From Prorocentrum cordatum (Eukaryota > Sar > Dinophyceae > Prorocentrales > Prorocentraceae), in assembly GCA_963575745.1 (NCBI GenBank), contig CAUYUJ010021048.1, positions 452,001 to 516,000 of the forward strand: a stretch of DNA of 64,000 nt, written 5' to 3'. The notes beneath the pieces are model-generated. The model searched no databases, was not told the origin of the DNA, and worked only from the letters and a program-made list of their open reading frames with translations. This document shows positions 20,415 to 31,721 of this stretch, in pieces. Position 1 is the first letter of the stretch; the number at the start of each line of letters is the position of its first letter. A program made the position numbers and the translations under genes.

Positions 20415-20600
20415 GGGACGGCTGGCGACGGCGGCGGCGACGGCGGCAGCAACGGTGGCGGCGACGGGCGGCAGCTGCGGCGACGACGGCGACGACGGCG
20501 GCGGCGATGGCGGCGATGACAATGGCGGCGGCGGCCTCCCGCTGGGAGGCTCCACGACGACGGCGATGGTGGCGGCGACGGCGGCGGCGATGATGGTGGC
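20415..20600. repeat. GGCGACGGC-type low-complexity tract
   Basis: Imperfect GGCGAC/GGCGGC units. Ala/Gly/Asp/Arg frames are shadows. At 20,900-21,005 the phrase GTTCAACCTGGAACG occurs twice. Confidence 0.7.
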
Positions 20601-21072
20601 GCCAGGACGGCCCTAGAAGCTCTCCACGATGCTCCAAAGAGGCTCCGAGGCAGCCAAACAAGGCCCCCCCAGTCGCGGAGCGGACCTTCAAATGGCACGT
20701 TCTCGCAGCAGCTCCGCCCAGGCGACGAGCATCCCACGCCCAAGCGCGTGCCCAATGCATGCTGGAGATCTCCCTGGGGGGCCTCGCCCAGCCCTGGGTG
20801 CTGCCAGGCGTGCAGCGGTCGCCGCTCTCGTCCGTCCCTGGGGTACCAGCGGAGAGACGCCCTACGGCAGGGCAGGTTCGAGTTGCGTCGGCCTCTGTCA
20901 CCGCGTGGGTCGTTCAACCTGGAACGATCGGACGCTTTTCGATCGCCAGATCGTTCAATACTGGCCGATTCTGGGCCACCGGCGGCGTTCAACCTGGAAC
21001 GCCCGTGCTGGGGTCGCAGCCGCGTCGACACGACACGAACCTACCGTACGCAGCTCAGAACGAAACTTCCCT

Positions 21073-21264
21073 GAATAGACATACACTTTCGACGGTCCGC
21101 GCGGATTTCTTGGATCTGCGCTGGACCCCCTCTCTGGCGCGCGCGCGCGCGCGCCAGGGGGGGCGCCAGAGGCGCCGCCAAGGGGGTCAACCGCAGATCC
21201 AAGAATCCGCGCGGACCGTCAACGGTTTATGCTTGTGCTGCTGCTTCTGCTTCTTCTTCTTCGA
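21073..21264. mobile_element. Introner-like foldback element, copy 2
   Basis: Left arm GACGGTCCGCGCGGATTTCT, right arm AGAATCCGCGCGGACCGTC, with a (GC)n centre and GGGGG/CCCCC sub-arms. The right end reads outward as GCTTCTGCTTCTTCTTCTTC and could serve as a 3' splice tract on the plus strand, with an AG at CTGCCCAG. Confidence 0.7.
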
Positions 21265-21445
21265 TGAGTGCTGCCCAGCGCGCAGCTGTCGTCGTCCTCC
21301 TGCGCGCCCCGAGGGGGCCGGCGGGGCGACGCCCTGCGCGGATCGGGGCGGGACCTCGCCCTCCCGGGGGGCTGCGACGCGCGCGGCCGCAGCCGCTCGC
21401 GTGCCCTCGTGGGGCGTCCGGCCGTGCGACGTCCTGCCGATGGCG

Positions 21446-21650
21446 GAGCAAACAGTGACAAAAACACAAAAACTTTCGGAGGTCCGCGCGGAGTCCCGGG
21501 ATCGGCGCTGGGGCCCCTTGGCAGTGGCTCTGGCGCCGCGGCGCGCCGCCCCTGGCGCGCGCCGCGCGCCAACGAGGGGGGTTCATCGCAAGTCCAAGTC
21601 TAAGAAGTCCTCGCAGACCGTCGGAAATCTGCGATTCTGCCATTCTCCGT
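21446..21650. mobile_element. Introner-like foldback element, copy 3
   Basis: Left arm AAAAACTTTCGGAGGTCCGC, right arm more diverged (CTCGCAGACCGTCGGAAA). It lies about 180 bp right of copy 2, enclosing an exon-sized GC-rich stretch. Confidence 0.6.
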
Positions 21651-22179
21651 CTGCACAGGTTCAACCGATCCCCATTGCTGTTTGCGAAATAAACGCCCGT
21701 GCCGGGTTTAGGTAACAAGACGTCGAAGCGCGCACCTCCCGCCACTGCATTTCAAGGTTGACGGGACGCGATTGGCTTCTCGCGAGAGTGGGCGTTTGTT
21801 TCGCAACACTCTGCACGCCCTTCTGGCGCGGTTGCCCGCCAACTTTGAGACGCAGGGTGTCGGGGGGCCCTTTCGGCATTTCCATTGGCGGGCGTTTATT
21901 TTGCAAACGGCGGTACCCCCACTGCCACCATGGCCTTGGCCCCACTTGGCCCCACTGGGATACACATTGTTCACTTCGGGTCTCGCGGGAACTGTCCCCA
22001 CCTGGACCGGTGGACTGGTGGGGCAGAGACACCATGGCCCAGTGAGGATTGGGATCGGTCAGACGATGCGGACATATGCTCATTCGTCATCGTGTGCTGC
22101 CACGTCTTTGGTGGGATTGGGTCATTTCCTTGAGAAGTGTCTGACCCTGTCGTGTCAAATCAAGGCCTCAAGGGCGACA

Positions 22180-22425
22180 GCGCAACTGACAACTGTCCGA
22201 ACTGACAGCGCAAATGAAACCGACCGAAACTGAAAATCTCCAGGAAGCGGCCGAGAACGGCACAGAAACACGGCAACGACACACCAGCCGCCTGAACCGA
22301 ACCAACCGAGCGCAATCGACTACGAACCAGCACCCCCGCTTGCCGGGGGTGAAAAGGCGTGTGAGACATTTGGCTGTCCCCTTCCCCCTTCCCCCCTCCA
22401 GTGGGGTACAACAAAATCCTTTCAG
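22180..22425. repeat. CCGAACCGAC-type tract and shared module
   Basis: Degenerate CCGAA/CGACC units at 22,180-22,330. Then about 75 bp (GGTGAAAAGGCGTGTGAGAC to GGGGTACAACAAAATCC) matches the reverse complement of about 38,110-38,190. Confidence 0.55.
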
Positions 22426-22554
22426 AGGGGGGACCCACCCATCCCGTGGGGGGAAGAGCTCGTCCACACACCTCTGAGGCCCTCGGAGCTTCCAAATCCC
22501 CCCTCCGTGGCCGCCAAACATGCCTTTCAATGTGGCTCCAAAGGGGTCCACCAC

Positions 22555-22870
22555 ACCACAGAGACTTCAAGAGCACCCAAGATGGCCTCAAGAGGGCCCC
22601 AGATGCACCAAGCGGACCCCAAGAGGACCCCCGAAGAGGGCCTCAAAAGGCAAAAACATCTGGTTTCCAATGTTTTTGAACGACTTTCGGGTTCTCGTTT
22701 TTCGGGCATCTGAGAACCCACAAACGACCCGAGAGGCCCCCCAGACCGTCCCAAGACGGCCAAAGGGGGCTCGAAGAGAGCCCAGGAACGGCTCGAAGGC
22801 CCGAAGACTGCCCAAGCGGCCCCCAAGAAGATCACAAGGCCCTCAAGAGCGCCCCAAGAGAGAGAACTCG
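22555..22870. repeat. Degenerate CCAAGATGGC-type repeat
   Basis: Same class as at 296-715, with an inverted copy of the 13-kb tail module (CCAATGTTTTTGAACG, GGGTTCTCGTTTTTCGG) at 22,657-22,705. From 22,870 to 23,210 no gene is supported. Confidence 0.6.
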
Positions 22871-23212
22871 CATGGATCCTGGGAGCCCTCCCCCACCAGA
22901 TGGCCCCCAAGTCCCCCAACATGCAGGCAAGATGCCCTCAAGAAGCTTCCAGGGGGCTCTCCAAGGCCCTGGGGGACCTCGAGAAAGCTCCGAAAGGCCG
23001 CCCCCCCTATGCCTCGAAAGCGCCCCCAAGAAGCCCCGCAACAGACGCGGAGGAAGAGGACGCCGAATTAGCAGCAACTGCAGGCAGGCAGCACGACGGG
23101 CAACACTACGCTGCGCTGAGCCATACGCCGAAGCGCGTGGGCGAAGACAGAAAAAGAACTATAACGCCAAGGCACCGGGCATCACATGCAATGTGTGGGT
23201 AAATAGCTGCTA

Positions 23213-23535
23213 TTATAAGTGGTCACCTTCATCATCCTTGTTCGCAATGTGTTCCACAATCGTTCGCCACTCGACGGGGTCCTGCAGGCGCTGCGACCAA
23301 GTGTGTTCCAGGTCAAGATGATCAACCCGCACCTTGTTTAGACATTTCGCCCATTCGTGTTCGGATCTGCCTTTCCCCCTTTGATGAGCATCCAAGGCTG
23401 AACGAACGGTGCCAGACTGAAAAGTGAGTCGTCGAAGAAAGTCTACATCCGCAGCCCGACCAATTTCCCCAAATAGTGCTAGCCGCCCGCTCTGCGGTTG
23501 ATCAGGAGTTCCCTGTGTGTAGGAGAAGGGGCGTG
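23213..23535 (-). pseudogene. LINE retrotransposon 3' fragment
   Basis: Minus-strand frame of about 105 residues ending at a stop at 23,213. It has a LINE-like C-terminal order: RLALFGEIGRAADVDFLRRL, then KGRSEHEWAKC (compare the GRPxxxW box of other LINE C-termini), then QDPVEWRTIVEHI. Such Trp-containing tails follow the reverse transcriptase in non-LTR elements. RT itself is absent, as expected of a truncated fragment. It differs from both longer LINEs in the window. Confidence 0.55.
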
Positions 23536-23654
23536 CGCCTGTGCTCGACGACGATGGTGAGAATGAGCGGGCGGCGGTGGTGCCGCAGGTGAGGATCAGG
23601 AGGGTGAGGATCAGGAGTGTGAGACTCACGAACTGGGGGTCCCTGGAGGTCATC

Positions 23655-23790
23655 CGTCCTCCTCCTCCTCCTTCTCCTCCTCCTCCTTTTCCAATCCCTC
23701 CTCCTCCTCCTCCACATCCTCGTTGTCTCCTCCTCCTCCTCCTCCTCCTCCTCCTCTCCTCCCGCCTCCCTTCTTCCTCCTCCGTCCTCC
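23655..23790. repeat. (CTC)n pyrimidine tract
   Basis: CTC/TCC triplets beside the inverted-duplication copy A. Confidence 0.85.
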
Positions 23791-23851
23791 TGCGTCTTCC
23801 TCCCTGCTCATCCTTGTCCTCCTCGTTCTCGCCCTCGTGCAAGTCCTTGTT

Positions 23852-24624
23852 CCCCACATGTTTCGTGGGGCTTTGATTTTCTTCCCACCTGCGCCGCACC
23901 CGCTTCTCACACCTCCCTCCCTCCTACTTCTTCCCCTCCCTCCTTCTACATACTGGGGACACACATGAGACACACATCCATATACAGCCTTGCACTCATC
24001 ATACACATAAACAAAAAACGCCATACACGAGGCATGCGTGCAAGATTCGCAGCGCATGGCAGGCGTGTCACTTCCTCGACACCGCAAGGGGTGCGCTGGA
24101 GGTGTGGGCGCTGCCCGTTTCCGAAGGGGTACGCTTGAGATGGGGGCGCTATGCGTTGCAGGCTCGCAGGGCGTGGCAGGCGTGGCTTTTCCTCGACGCC
24201 TCAGGGGGGGCGCTGGGGGTGGGGGCGCTATGCGTTGCAGGCTCGCAGGGCGTGGCAGGCGTGGCATTTCCTCGACGCCACAAGGGGGTGCGCTGGGGGT
24301 GGGGGAACTTTGCGCTGCAGGCTCGCAGGGCATGGAGGCGTGCTGTTTTCTCGACGCCGCAGGGGGTGCGCTGAGGGTGGGGGCGCTATGCGTTGCAGGC
24401 TCGCAGGGCGTGGCAGGAGTGCTATTTCCTCGACGCCACATGTGCGCTATGCATTGCAGGCTGGCAGGGTGTGACAGGCGTGGCATTTCCTAGACGCCAC
24501 AGGGGGTGCGCTGGGGGGGGGAGCGCTATGCGCTGCAGGCTCGCAGGGCGTGGCAGGCGTGGCATTTCCTCGACGCCACAGGGGGTGTCCTGTGGGTGGG
24601 GGCGCCATGCGTGGCAGGCACAGA
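23852..24624 (+). repeat. Inverted duplication copy A with 79-bp minisatellite
   Basis: Starts with the CCCCACATGTTTCGTGGGG stem. A segment with ACACATGAGACACACAT and ATACAGCC follows, then seven diverged copies of a unit of about 79 bp (GCGCTATGCGTTGCAGGCTC, CGTGGCAGGCGTGGC, TCCTCGACGCCACA, GTGCGCTGGGGGTGGGGG). The whole block aligns in order with the reverse complement of 38,183-39,322. Confidence 0.8.
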
Positions 24625-24661
24625 CCCAGGGCGCCAGGCGTTCGGGCGGAGGGGGGGATGG

Positions 24662-25055
24662 GGGAGGGAAAGGGCGGACACCATGAGCTTCAAAGCGAAC
24701 CCATCATCTCGTGGCATGCTCACCACACGACCTGGCCACCTCACCGTTCGGGGGGGCCCCCGGGCCCCCAGCTCCGGCAGCCCGCAGAGGCCTCCGGAGA
24801 CACTCTGAGGGGGGCGGGCCGAAGCCTCGGGAGGTCCCCAAGGGGGGGGCCACTGGGGGCAGCGGCGGCGCCGAGAGCGTAGTTACTCCTCCTTCCCCTC
24901 CCCCTCATCTCGTGTCGTGGGAGGGAAAGGGCGGACACCATGAGCTCCAATTGGAACCCGCCCTGGTTGGCATGCACCAGGAGCTCCAAAGCGAACCCAT
25001 CATCTCGTGGCTTGGAGCGAACCCGAACCATGAGCTCCAACGCGAACCATGACCG
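24662..25055. repeat. Repeated ATGAGCTCCAAAGCGAACCC module
   Basis: The phrase AGCTCCAAAGCGAACCCATC and CATCTCGTGGC occurs at about 24,690 and 24,980. GGGAGGGAAAGGGCGGACAC with CATGAGCTCCAA occurs at about 24,662 and 24,920. Further partial copies follow to 25,055. No coding support. Confidence 0.65.
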
Positions 25056-25179
25056 ATTCCGACGCTCGGCAAGGGCGGGATGAGGGCCGCGGGATCGGGG
25101 AGCCGATGGAAGTGGAAGCCCGCGGGGAGTGGAAGGATGGTGCGAGGCAGGGCGGGGGAGGGGAGCGAACGAGAGAGAT

Positions 25180-25420
25180 AGGCAGAGAACGAGAGAGAGA
25201 GAGAGAAAGGGGGGAGGGGGGGGAGTAAGAGAGAGAGAGAGAGAGCGTGAGAGAGACACAGGGAAAGAACGCTAGCGGGCACGATGAGGGTGACAGAGGG
25301 TCGGCGAACGAGGAAGATATGGAGAGAGAGAGAGAGAGAGAGAGAAACAAAAGAGAGAGAGAGAGAAACCAAGGCAAATGGAGTTATCAGGGGAGAGAGG
25401 AATATACACAGTGCAGGAGG

Positions 25421-25466
<46 letters not shown>

Positions 25467-25681
25467 TAGAGAGAGAGAGAAGTGAGAGCGAGAGAGAGGG
25501 ACGGAAATAAAGAGCGAGAAAGAGAGAGAGAGAGAGCGGGAGAGAGAGAGAGAGAGAGAAGGAGAAATAGAATGAGAGAGAGAGAGGGAGAGACAAAACA
25601 AATGAAACAAACGCCAGAGAACGAGAGAAATGAGTTGTAGCAATAGGGTCGGGAGGGATACAATGAGAGAGACAGGAGAAA

Positions 25682-25713
<32 letters not shown>

Positions 25714-25735
25714 AAAGAGAGAGAGAGGCAGCACG
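25180..25735. repeat. (GA)n microsatellite
   Basis: About 550 bp dominated by GAGA with short interruptions. A smaller GA run is at 26,138-26,185. Ser/Leu frames on the minus strand are shadows. Confidence 0.95.
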
Positions 25736-25854
25736 AGCGAACGCGTATATACATATCACCCAGCGTTGACTCCGAATAGATAGGAGAACAGGAGGACGAG
25801 AGGAGGATGGGAGGATGACGAAAGGAGGACGGGAGCAGGACGGGAGGAGCAAAA

Positions 25855-26060
25855 TCGAGCAAGCGCAAGCAAGCAAGCGGAAGCAAGCAAGCGCAAGCGA
25901 GCAATAACAAGCAAGCAAGAGCTAGCGATCAAGTGCAAGCAAGCAAGGGCAAGCAAGAGCAAGCAAGCGAGAGCAAGCACACAAGAGCAAGCAAGCAAGT
26001 GCCATTGGAAAAAGGGGGGGCATTGGAAAAGGGGGGGGGGCATTGGAAAAAGGAGGGGCC
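25855..26060. repeat. (AAGC)n tract and GCATTGGAAAAAGG triplicate
   Basis: AAGC tetranucleotide array with GAGC variants to about 26,000, then three copies of GGGGGGGCATTGGAAAA to 26,060. Confidence 0.85.
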
Positions 26061-26394
26061 TAAAGACCAATCACTTATGATGAGCTAGGACTCCTATAGG
26101 GTAAGCCTATTTGGAGAATTTACTTATGTGTATATATAGAGAGAGAAAGGGAGACAACAAAAAGAGAGAGAGAGAGAGAGAAGGAGAGCCGCCCGAACAA
26201 AACTGACCCAAGCAGAGCACGACGTCCAAGACAAACATCGACCCAGACGCCTGCATGCACCGTCAGAACCCCAACCCCCTGCCTGGGACCTACAACACGC
26301 GCTGTACCTGCATCTGCATACACCTGCTCCCACACCTACGTTGTTTGTGGACTCGATCGAAGGTCAATGTTGGACGCTCCTGGGCTTCACGTGG

Positions 26395-26515
26395 GCCCCA
26401 AAACAAACCAAAACCGGCCCCAAACCAGCCCAACACGGAGTTACGGCCCAACACGGAGTTACAGCTGGCATTCCGACGGAGTTACGGTCCAACACGGACG
26501 TGCTGTCGCTTCGGC
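26395..26515. repeat. 18-bp tandem repeat, CCCAACACGGAGTTACGG
   Basis: About four copies, the last diverged. No gene is seen at 26,520-27,245. A weak resemblance to the introner-like interior (CAGCGCCCCTGGGG, CTGCGCAGATC) occurs at 27,060-27,105. Confidence 0.7.
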
Positions 26516-27248
26516 CGTTCAGCGCCCGCCTGAGCCGCATGGGTCCCTGCTTGGCTCCTTTAAGGCAGCGTTCGGGCGGTTCTTGGTTGATCTTGGGCAG
26601 TGTTCGGGATATTTCTGGCCTCCTGGTGTGGACAATAAAGAAAGGCCCAGAGAGCCAACGTCCATATCACGGATCCGTCGGTACTGATGACGGGACGGCG
26701 ACCAAACGGCAAATCTACGATCGATGAGCCGCGCGGCATGCCTGACCCTAACAGGCTACGGGTTGGGAACAACAATGGAACGCAGGCAAAAACAGCAAAA
26801 CACACCTGCGGGGGGTCTTGCATGATTTTCTGCATCTGTTCATGCCGTCGTGGGGCCGTCTTTGCCTCGTCCGGCGAGAACTGAAGTGGGCGGGCGGTGA
26901 ACGCGAAGCGTCTTGAATGAAGCTATCCCGGTTCTTCCTCCTCTCCTTTCCCTCCTTCCCCACGACTCCCGATTCCATGACCGGTTCCACTTCCTTCCTG
27001 GTCTCCCTCTTCCCTCGCCCTCCTGCGGTGCTGCCAGGCGTGCACCTGCCGCCACTTTCCAGCGCCCCTGGGGGGTGTCCAGCGGAGCGGTGTCCTGCGC
27101 AGATCTACTCTCACCCCAAATTTTGCCGTAGAGTGAGACCTCCCCCCATGTAGAAGCTGCCAACAAAGATCGGTCGATGTTCTTATAAGACTTTCCTGCC
27201 CCCCTGGGAAGGTCCACCCGGGCGGCGTCTGAATGATGCCACCTTGTT

Positions 27249-27338
27249 TCGAACAAGAAACAACGGCATAAACATAAATTTCGGGAGCTCCGCGCGGAGC
27301 TCCGAAAACTTATGTGTATGCACCTTTCTCTTCTGCGA
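27249..27338. mobile_element. Minimal introner-like palindrome, copy 4
   Basis: The two terminal arms are fused almost without interior. GGCATAAACATAAATTTCGG, the perfect palindrome GGAGCTCCGCGCGGAGCTCC, then GAAAACTTATGTGTATGC. Outer ends keep the pyrimidine-rich character (CTTTCTCTTCTGCG). It looks like an internal-deletion derivative. From 27,340 to 28,295 no gene is supported. Confidence 0.65.
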
Positions 27339-28297
27339 GACACCTTGCTAGGTCAACTGAGCTCGCAATGCGCCAGCCTCTTCCGACAGCATCGCGAACC
27401 ATCCTGCTGCCTACTTCGAGAACGGCAGGCAGCCCTCGAGAGCATGAGCCTCTTCACGTGCGTCAGTGTCGAATGGGAATCCGAACTGCCCCAGTACGCG
27501 ATACGCAACACGCAGCGCGTTGGCACGGAAATTAACACGTAGACTGAAAACGCAGGTCTGGCGCGATACGTTTGCCAAAACATGGGTCAGCACGCGCCGA
27601 GCCAACACGCAGCGTGTTTAACCAGGACGTTTTGAACGTGGCACGTGTTGCGTTCCAACACGGGCGTATCAGGGCAACTAGAGCAATTTCTTTGTCGTTC
27701 GGCGATAACCCGGGCTATCTGGCGGGGGGGAGGCAGATGATGGCCGATGATTGGGCAAACCCACGTATGTCCACGCGCCACAATACTGCGCACCCACTTG
27801 GGGCCTGCGAAACCGACAAGGTCAAGTTATCCCGGGGAAAGGAGGTGGGCCCAGTAACCTGGATTATCGCCAGACCCTTGAAAAAACAGTCTCTGATGAT
27901 CGGAACGTGCCGTCGGGAATGCGCTACCCCCACGCTCGATGAGGGGAACCTCGGCGGCGGCTGGCGTGGCCCTCCTTCCTGCTCGTGGAGGCCGCAAGCG
28001 GCGGGCGACGGCGACAGCGCCAGCGTCAAGGGTCAAGGTCCCGTACGAGCACGAAGCCCGGTCTGATACCAGACGCGGAGCGAAACAAAAACAATTGCAC
28101 GAACTACATGTCCTCTGCTGCTACAATTCCACTGATGCTGGTGCGTTCATGGCTGTGCGTCGGAAAACGGGGAAGAGAGAGGGCGCGCGAAAGGAGAGAG
28201 GGACGCACGACGGGCAAGGACGAGAGGCGAAGCGAGGGGAGCGGAAGGGAGGTACGACTGACAGGAGGGGGGACGACGGAGGAAACGCGAGCGGGAA

Positions 28298-30990
28298 TCA
28301 GACGCCGCTGCGCCACGTCGTTCGCGGCCTGCCTCTGCAGCGCTTCGGCTGGGCAGGCAGCTTTGCGTCGGCAGTGCCGCTTGGGTTCCAGGCCACGACT
28401 CAGCTCAACAGCGTGTTCTGGCTCAAACGAACGAGGTGTTCCTGCAACTGGGTTTTGCTCTTGATGAGTTCCGTGGCCCATTGCCGTATGGGCTTGCGAG
28501 CTTGTGCTGCTTCGAGTCTTGTCTTCAGCCTCCTGCGCATGTCTGACCAGTCGTCTGTGTCGAGCTTGACATACCCCACCATGCAGCGTAACATCTGCCG
28601 CTGTGTACTTGCAAACTGTTCAACGTCGTTCGCTGTCAGAGGCGACGTCGACAAACCGTACATGGCTGTCGGCGTGACGATGCTATCGAACAGCCAGGCA
28701 CGGAGGTCGAAATCGACGCGCTTGTTCGCCAGGGCCGACCTGAACGCGTTGAATTCGGCCCACGCACAACGAAGCCGATTTGCAAGCATAGCCCTGCCTC
28801 GGATCCTGAGGTTGCCCGGTAGGCGGTTTCCCAAGTATGTGCGGTAATCAGAAGACCTCACTACGTCGATGAAGTCCCCAGCTGTGTCGACGAAAACCTC
28901 ATATGCATTGTCGTACAGGTGCTCATCCAAGGTGAAGATCCGGCTCTTCTTGGCTTTCAGCTCCAGGCCAACTCGCTGCAGCTCTTCGTTCAGAACGTCG
29001 AGCATCTCGGTGAGCTCTCCAAGACTGTTTGAGTAGACAATCGGGTCGTCAGCGAAACGCACGTGCGACAAGCGTGTGCTGCAGCATCTGGGCTCGAGTT
29101 TCACGCCGTGGTCGCGCAAGCGGTTTTGCCAGCGCCGCATGACCATCTCCAGTCCGGCATTAAACAGCAGCGGACTGAGAACGCCACCTTGACGAATACC
29201 CCTTTTGATGTCGAACATGTTGTCTTCCCCGAGACGCCCAATATGCTTCCTGTAGGTCGCCGACAATATCTTCAGATAGGGCCGTGGACCTCCCTGTGCA
29301 CCCAAAGCTTCAAACAAGCGCGGCAATAAAAAAATTCAAGTGCCTTCTTCCAGTCTAGGCTCGCGAAGAAGAGGGGCACGTGATAAGTCGATCGCCTTGC
29401 TGATCGCTGTTTCAAGGACTAGCAGGGCGTCTTCTGTGCCGGGGGCTGGCGTGAAGCGCTCGTCAGACTGTTCTTGATGGAGCTGGTGCTTCAGGCGGCC
29501 GTGGAGAACGCGAGCGAAGATTTTGTACGTCACTTTCAGAACTGTTATCGGGCGCCAGTTGGACGGATTAGACAAATCCCCAAACTTCGGAAGCATAGCG
29601 AAATAAGTATCATGCCAACCTTCGTCGACGCGCCCCCGTCGCAATAAGTCATTTGGAGCGGCAGCGAGGAAGTGTAGAATCTCCGAGCCGCCCTTGGAAA
29701 TCATCTCTAGAGCAATTGCAGATTGGTCCCGGCACCTGCCTCTTGCCATCTGCTTCACGGCGCGGCTCAATTCCCCGGGCGTGGTCGATGGGATCGTGCT
29801 CATGTCGGCGTCGTCGAACGTTGGACAGCTGTTGTCGCTCGCGAAGATGTCACCCATGAACTCAACCATGTTGTCCGGCGGCCTGCTGGGGGCGGCGTCG
29901 CGCCTGGGAGCCGGTGCGCAGAAGACAACGCAGATATGTTGCGGAAGCCGCCGGGAATCTGAACAATCTTCTGGCTTTTGACTCTGCGTAGGTTGTTGCG
30001 CTCTGTCCTTTGGATTTCCTTCGACAACTCTTTCCGTCTCGCTTTGTCCGTGCATGTCTTCCGCTCGTGCCGCAACTCCTTCAATCTACTATCATCAGCG
30101 AGATCAGCGGCGCGCGGGGGGTCATCGTTGGGGTCTGCCTCTGCGACAGAGACTAGTACCGGCTTAATGCCTGTCAGAATTGTAGGCCGCTCCGCCAGTA
30201 AAGCCGCTGTCAAATTACAAGAATAAGTGTCCGTCTCAATCCATTTCTGGGCGCGCTTCCGCCCCGATCGCGCGTTCCGGTCTACGAAGCGGCCCTTCTG
30301 GACAAGCGCTGCCTCGACTGCTTTGTGGTCCGAGCCCAAGTCAAGGCTGTTTACGGCACACGCGTGGACTGCGCGAAAGCCAGGCCCGTGCAAAACAAAA
30401 TTGATCTGCCGCTTCACACCCAAACTGTTGGTGAAAGTATACACCTCTTCCATGAGCACCCCCCGCAGTCGTTGGCGATGTGCAAATTGAAGCAGCCTGT
30501 GAATATCCAGAGCTTATCTGCGCGAGTGCCTGTATTGAGCTGCGTGTTGAAATTCCCACCGACTGTGTAACAAGAACTGAACGACGAGGCCCATCTCGCC
30601 GATGTGGCCAAGAAGTCCTACGCGTCGTCCAAAGCATCCGAAGGGTATCCCGCATGCTGCATGTAGCAAGATCTGACGCTTAATGTCACACTCCCTTTGA
30701 GAAGACGCACAGAAAGAAATCGATCTCCCAAACTTCTCTTCGCTACAACATGATCTGCTCAACGTGCATGCATTAAAACAGACACTCCACCGTAAGCCTC
30801 GCCCGGTGGCTTATCAGCTTGTGGTTGCCGTGGAGTTCGCACTCTGCCGCAGCGGCCCTTGCCTCACTGAAGCAAACGAAGTCCCACGTCATGTCGTGCA
30901 GCTCAGATAGCATGTCTGCCGACCTCTGCGCTGTGTGTATACGTGCATTCTTACAATAAACCGTCACCTGCAGCGGCGGGTGAAACAATG
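28298..30990 (-). pseudogene. LINE retrotransposon with APE endonuclease and RT, decayed
   Basis: Minus-strand order matches a non-LTR element. The endonuclease start reads TWDFVCFSEARAA near 30,880. A GGNFNTQL box near 30,545 corresponds to the GGDFN motif, and LGSDHKAV near 30,330 is the C-terminal SDH motif. The RT fingers contain LPKFGDLSNPSNWRPITVLK near 29,560. The palm contains IRQGGVLSPLLFN and the catalytic FADD at 29,045-29,056. A terminal RCRGRPRTTWRSGV box ends at 28,298. Decay is visible as frame changes near 30,760, 29,960 and 29,360 and an in-frame TGA at 28,400. No poly-A tail or target duplication was identified. It cannot be autonomous as it stands unless the breaks are sequencing errors. 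Confidence 0.85.
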
Positions 30991-31009
30991 TGCTCGCTGG
31001 GTGCTGTCC

Positions 31010-31231
31010 CTAGTGGGGACCTTTCTTCCCCTTGCCCTTTCCTATTTCGGCTCCTTTCCCAGCTGTTCCCCGCTGGAGCCGCCCAGCGGGTTTGGCGAAT
31101 AGTTCCTTCCACTCTCCGTCCTCCTTCGAATACTCCTCCCAGCCCTGCCCGTACTTCATCTGCAGTTCCCCCTTCTCAACCGTCGCCTCCACCACCGTCT
31201 CCCTCCCTAGATTCAAGACGTTCGTGTCCAC
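31010..31231 (-). CDS. Possible terminal exon, Lys/Gly-tailed protein
   Basis: A minus-strand frame of about 70 residues contains ETVVEATVEKGELQMKYGQG and WEEYSKEDGEWKELFAKP. It ends in a Gly/Lys-rich tail (GKGAEIGKGKGKKGPH) with a natural stop. An AG acceptor is available at GAATCTAG just before GGAGGGAGACGG. Composition is protein-like and unlike the repeats nearby. The family is not recognised. It lies just 5' of the LINE on the same strand, so it could be element-derived. Confidence 0.4.
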   Translation of the reverse strand: MDTNVLNLGRETVVEATVEKGELQMKYGQGWEEYSKEDGEWKELFAKPAGRLQRGTAGKGAEIGKGKGKKGPH

Positions 31232-31721
31232 GTTCGTTCAAGACAGCGCCAGCGGCAGCGACGAAAACGGTGACGACGGCGGCGGTGATGACCTCGGCGG
31301 CCCAGCAGAGCCGGAAGGTCGGGAACTTTTGGATAGCGTGTCGCAACGGCGGCCCTGGCGACACGCTATGCCCTGCGAGCGGATGGCGTGTCGCTCCGCT
31401 CCGCGGGACGGAAAGCTCGGAAAAACTTGGGACGTTGACGTCTGGGGACCCGGGCATGGATAACGCGTCGGTCCGAAGCATGGTGGGCCGGAACCGGCGG
31501 ATCGACACGCTACCCGAAAATTCTCGACCGCAAGAGCAAGGATTGCGAATCGGCGCACGTACCTGGTTTTCCAAGAGACGTATCGAGGAAAGGCGCCCAA
31601 CGGCGTGGCCGAAACCAGCTACACGCAGCAGAAGTCGACCCCCTCCTTCTGTCCCACTCCCCCTCTCTCGTCCGACCCGAGCGGTGGGGATGGCGGCGAT
31701 GACTGCGGCGGCGTGATTTTT

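Noticed and set aside
27010-27110. Seventh introner-like copy
   Set aside because: Only fragments of the interior (CAGCGCCCCTGGGG, CTGCGCAGATC) are visible, without arms.
31040-31060. Leader-like CTATTTCGGCTCC
   Set aside because: Too few matches and no downstream retrocopy structure.
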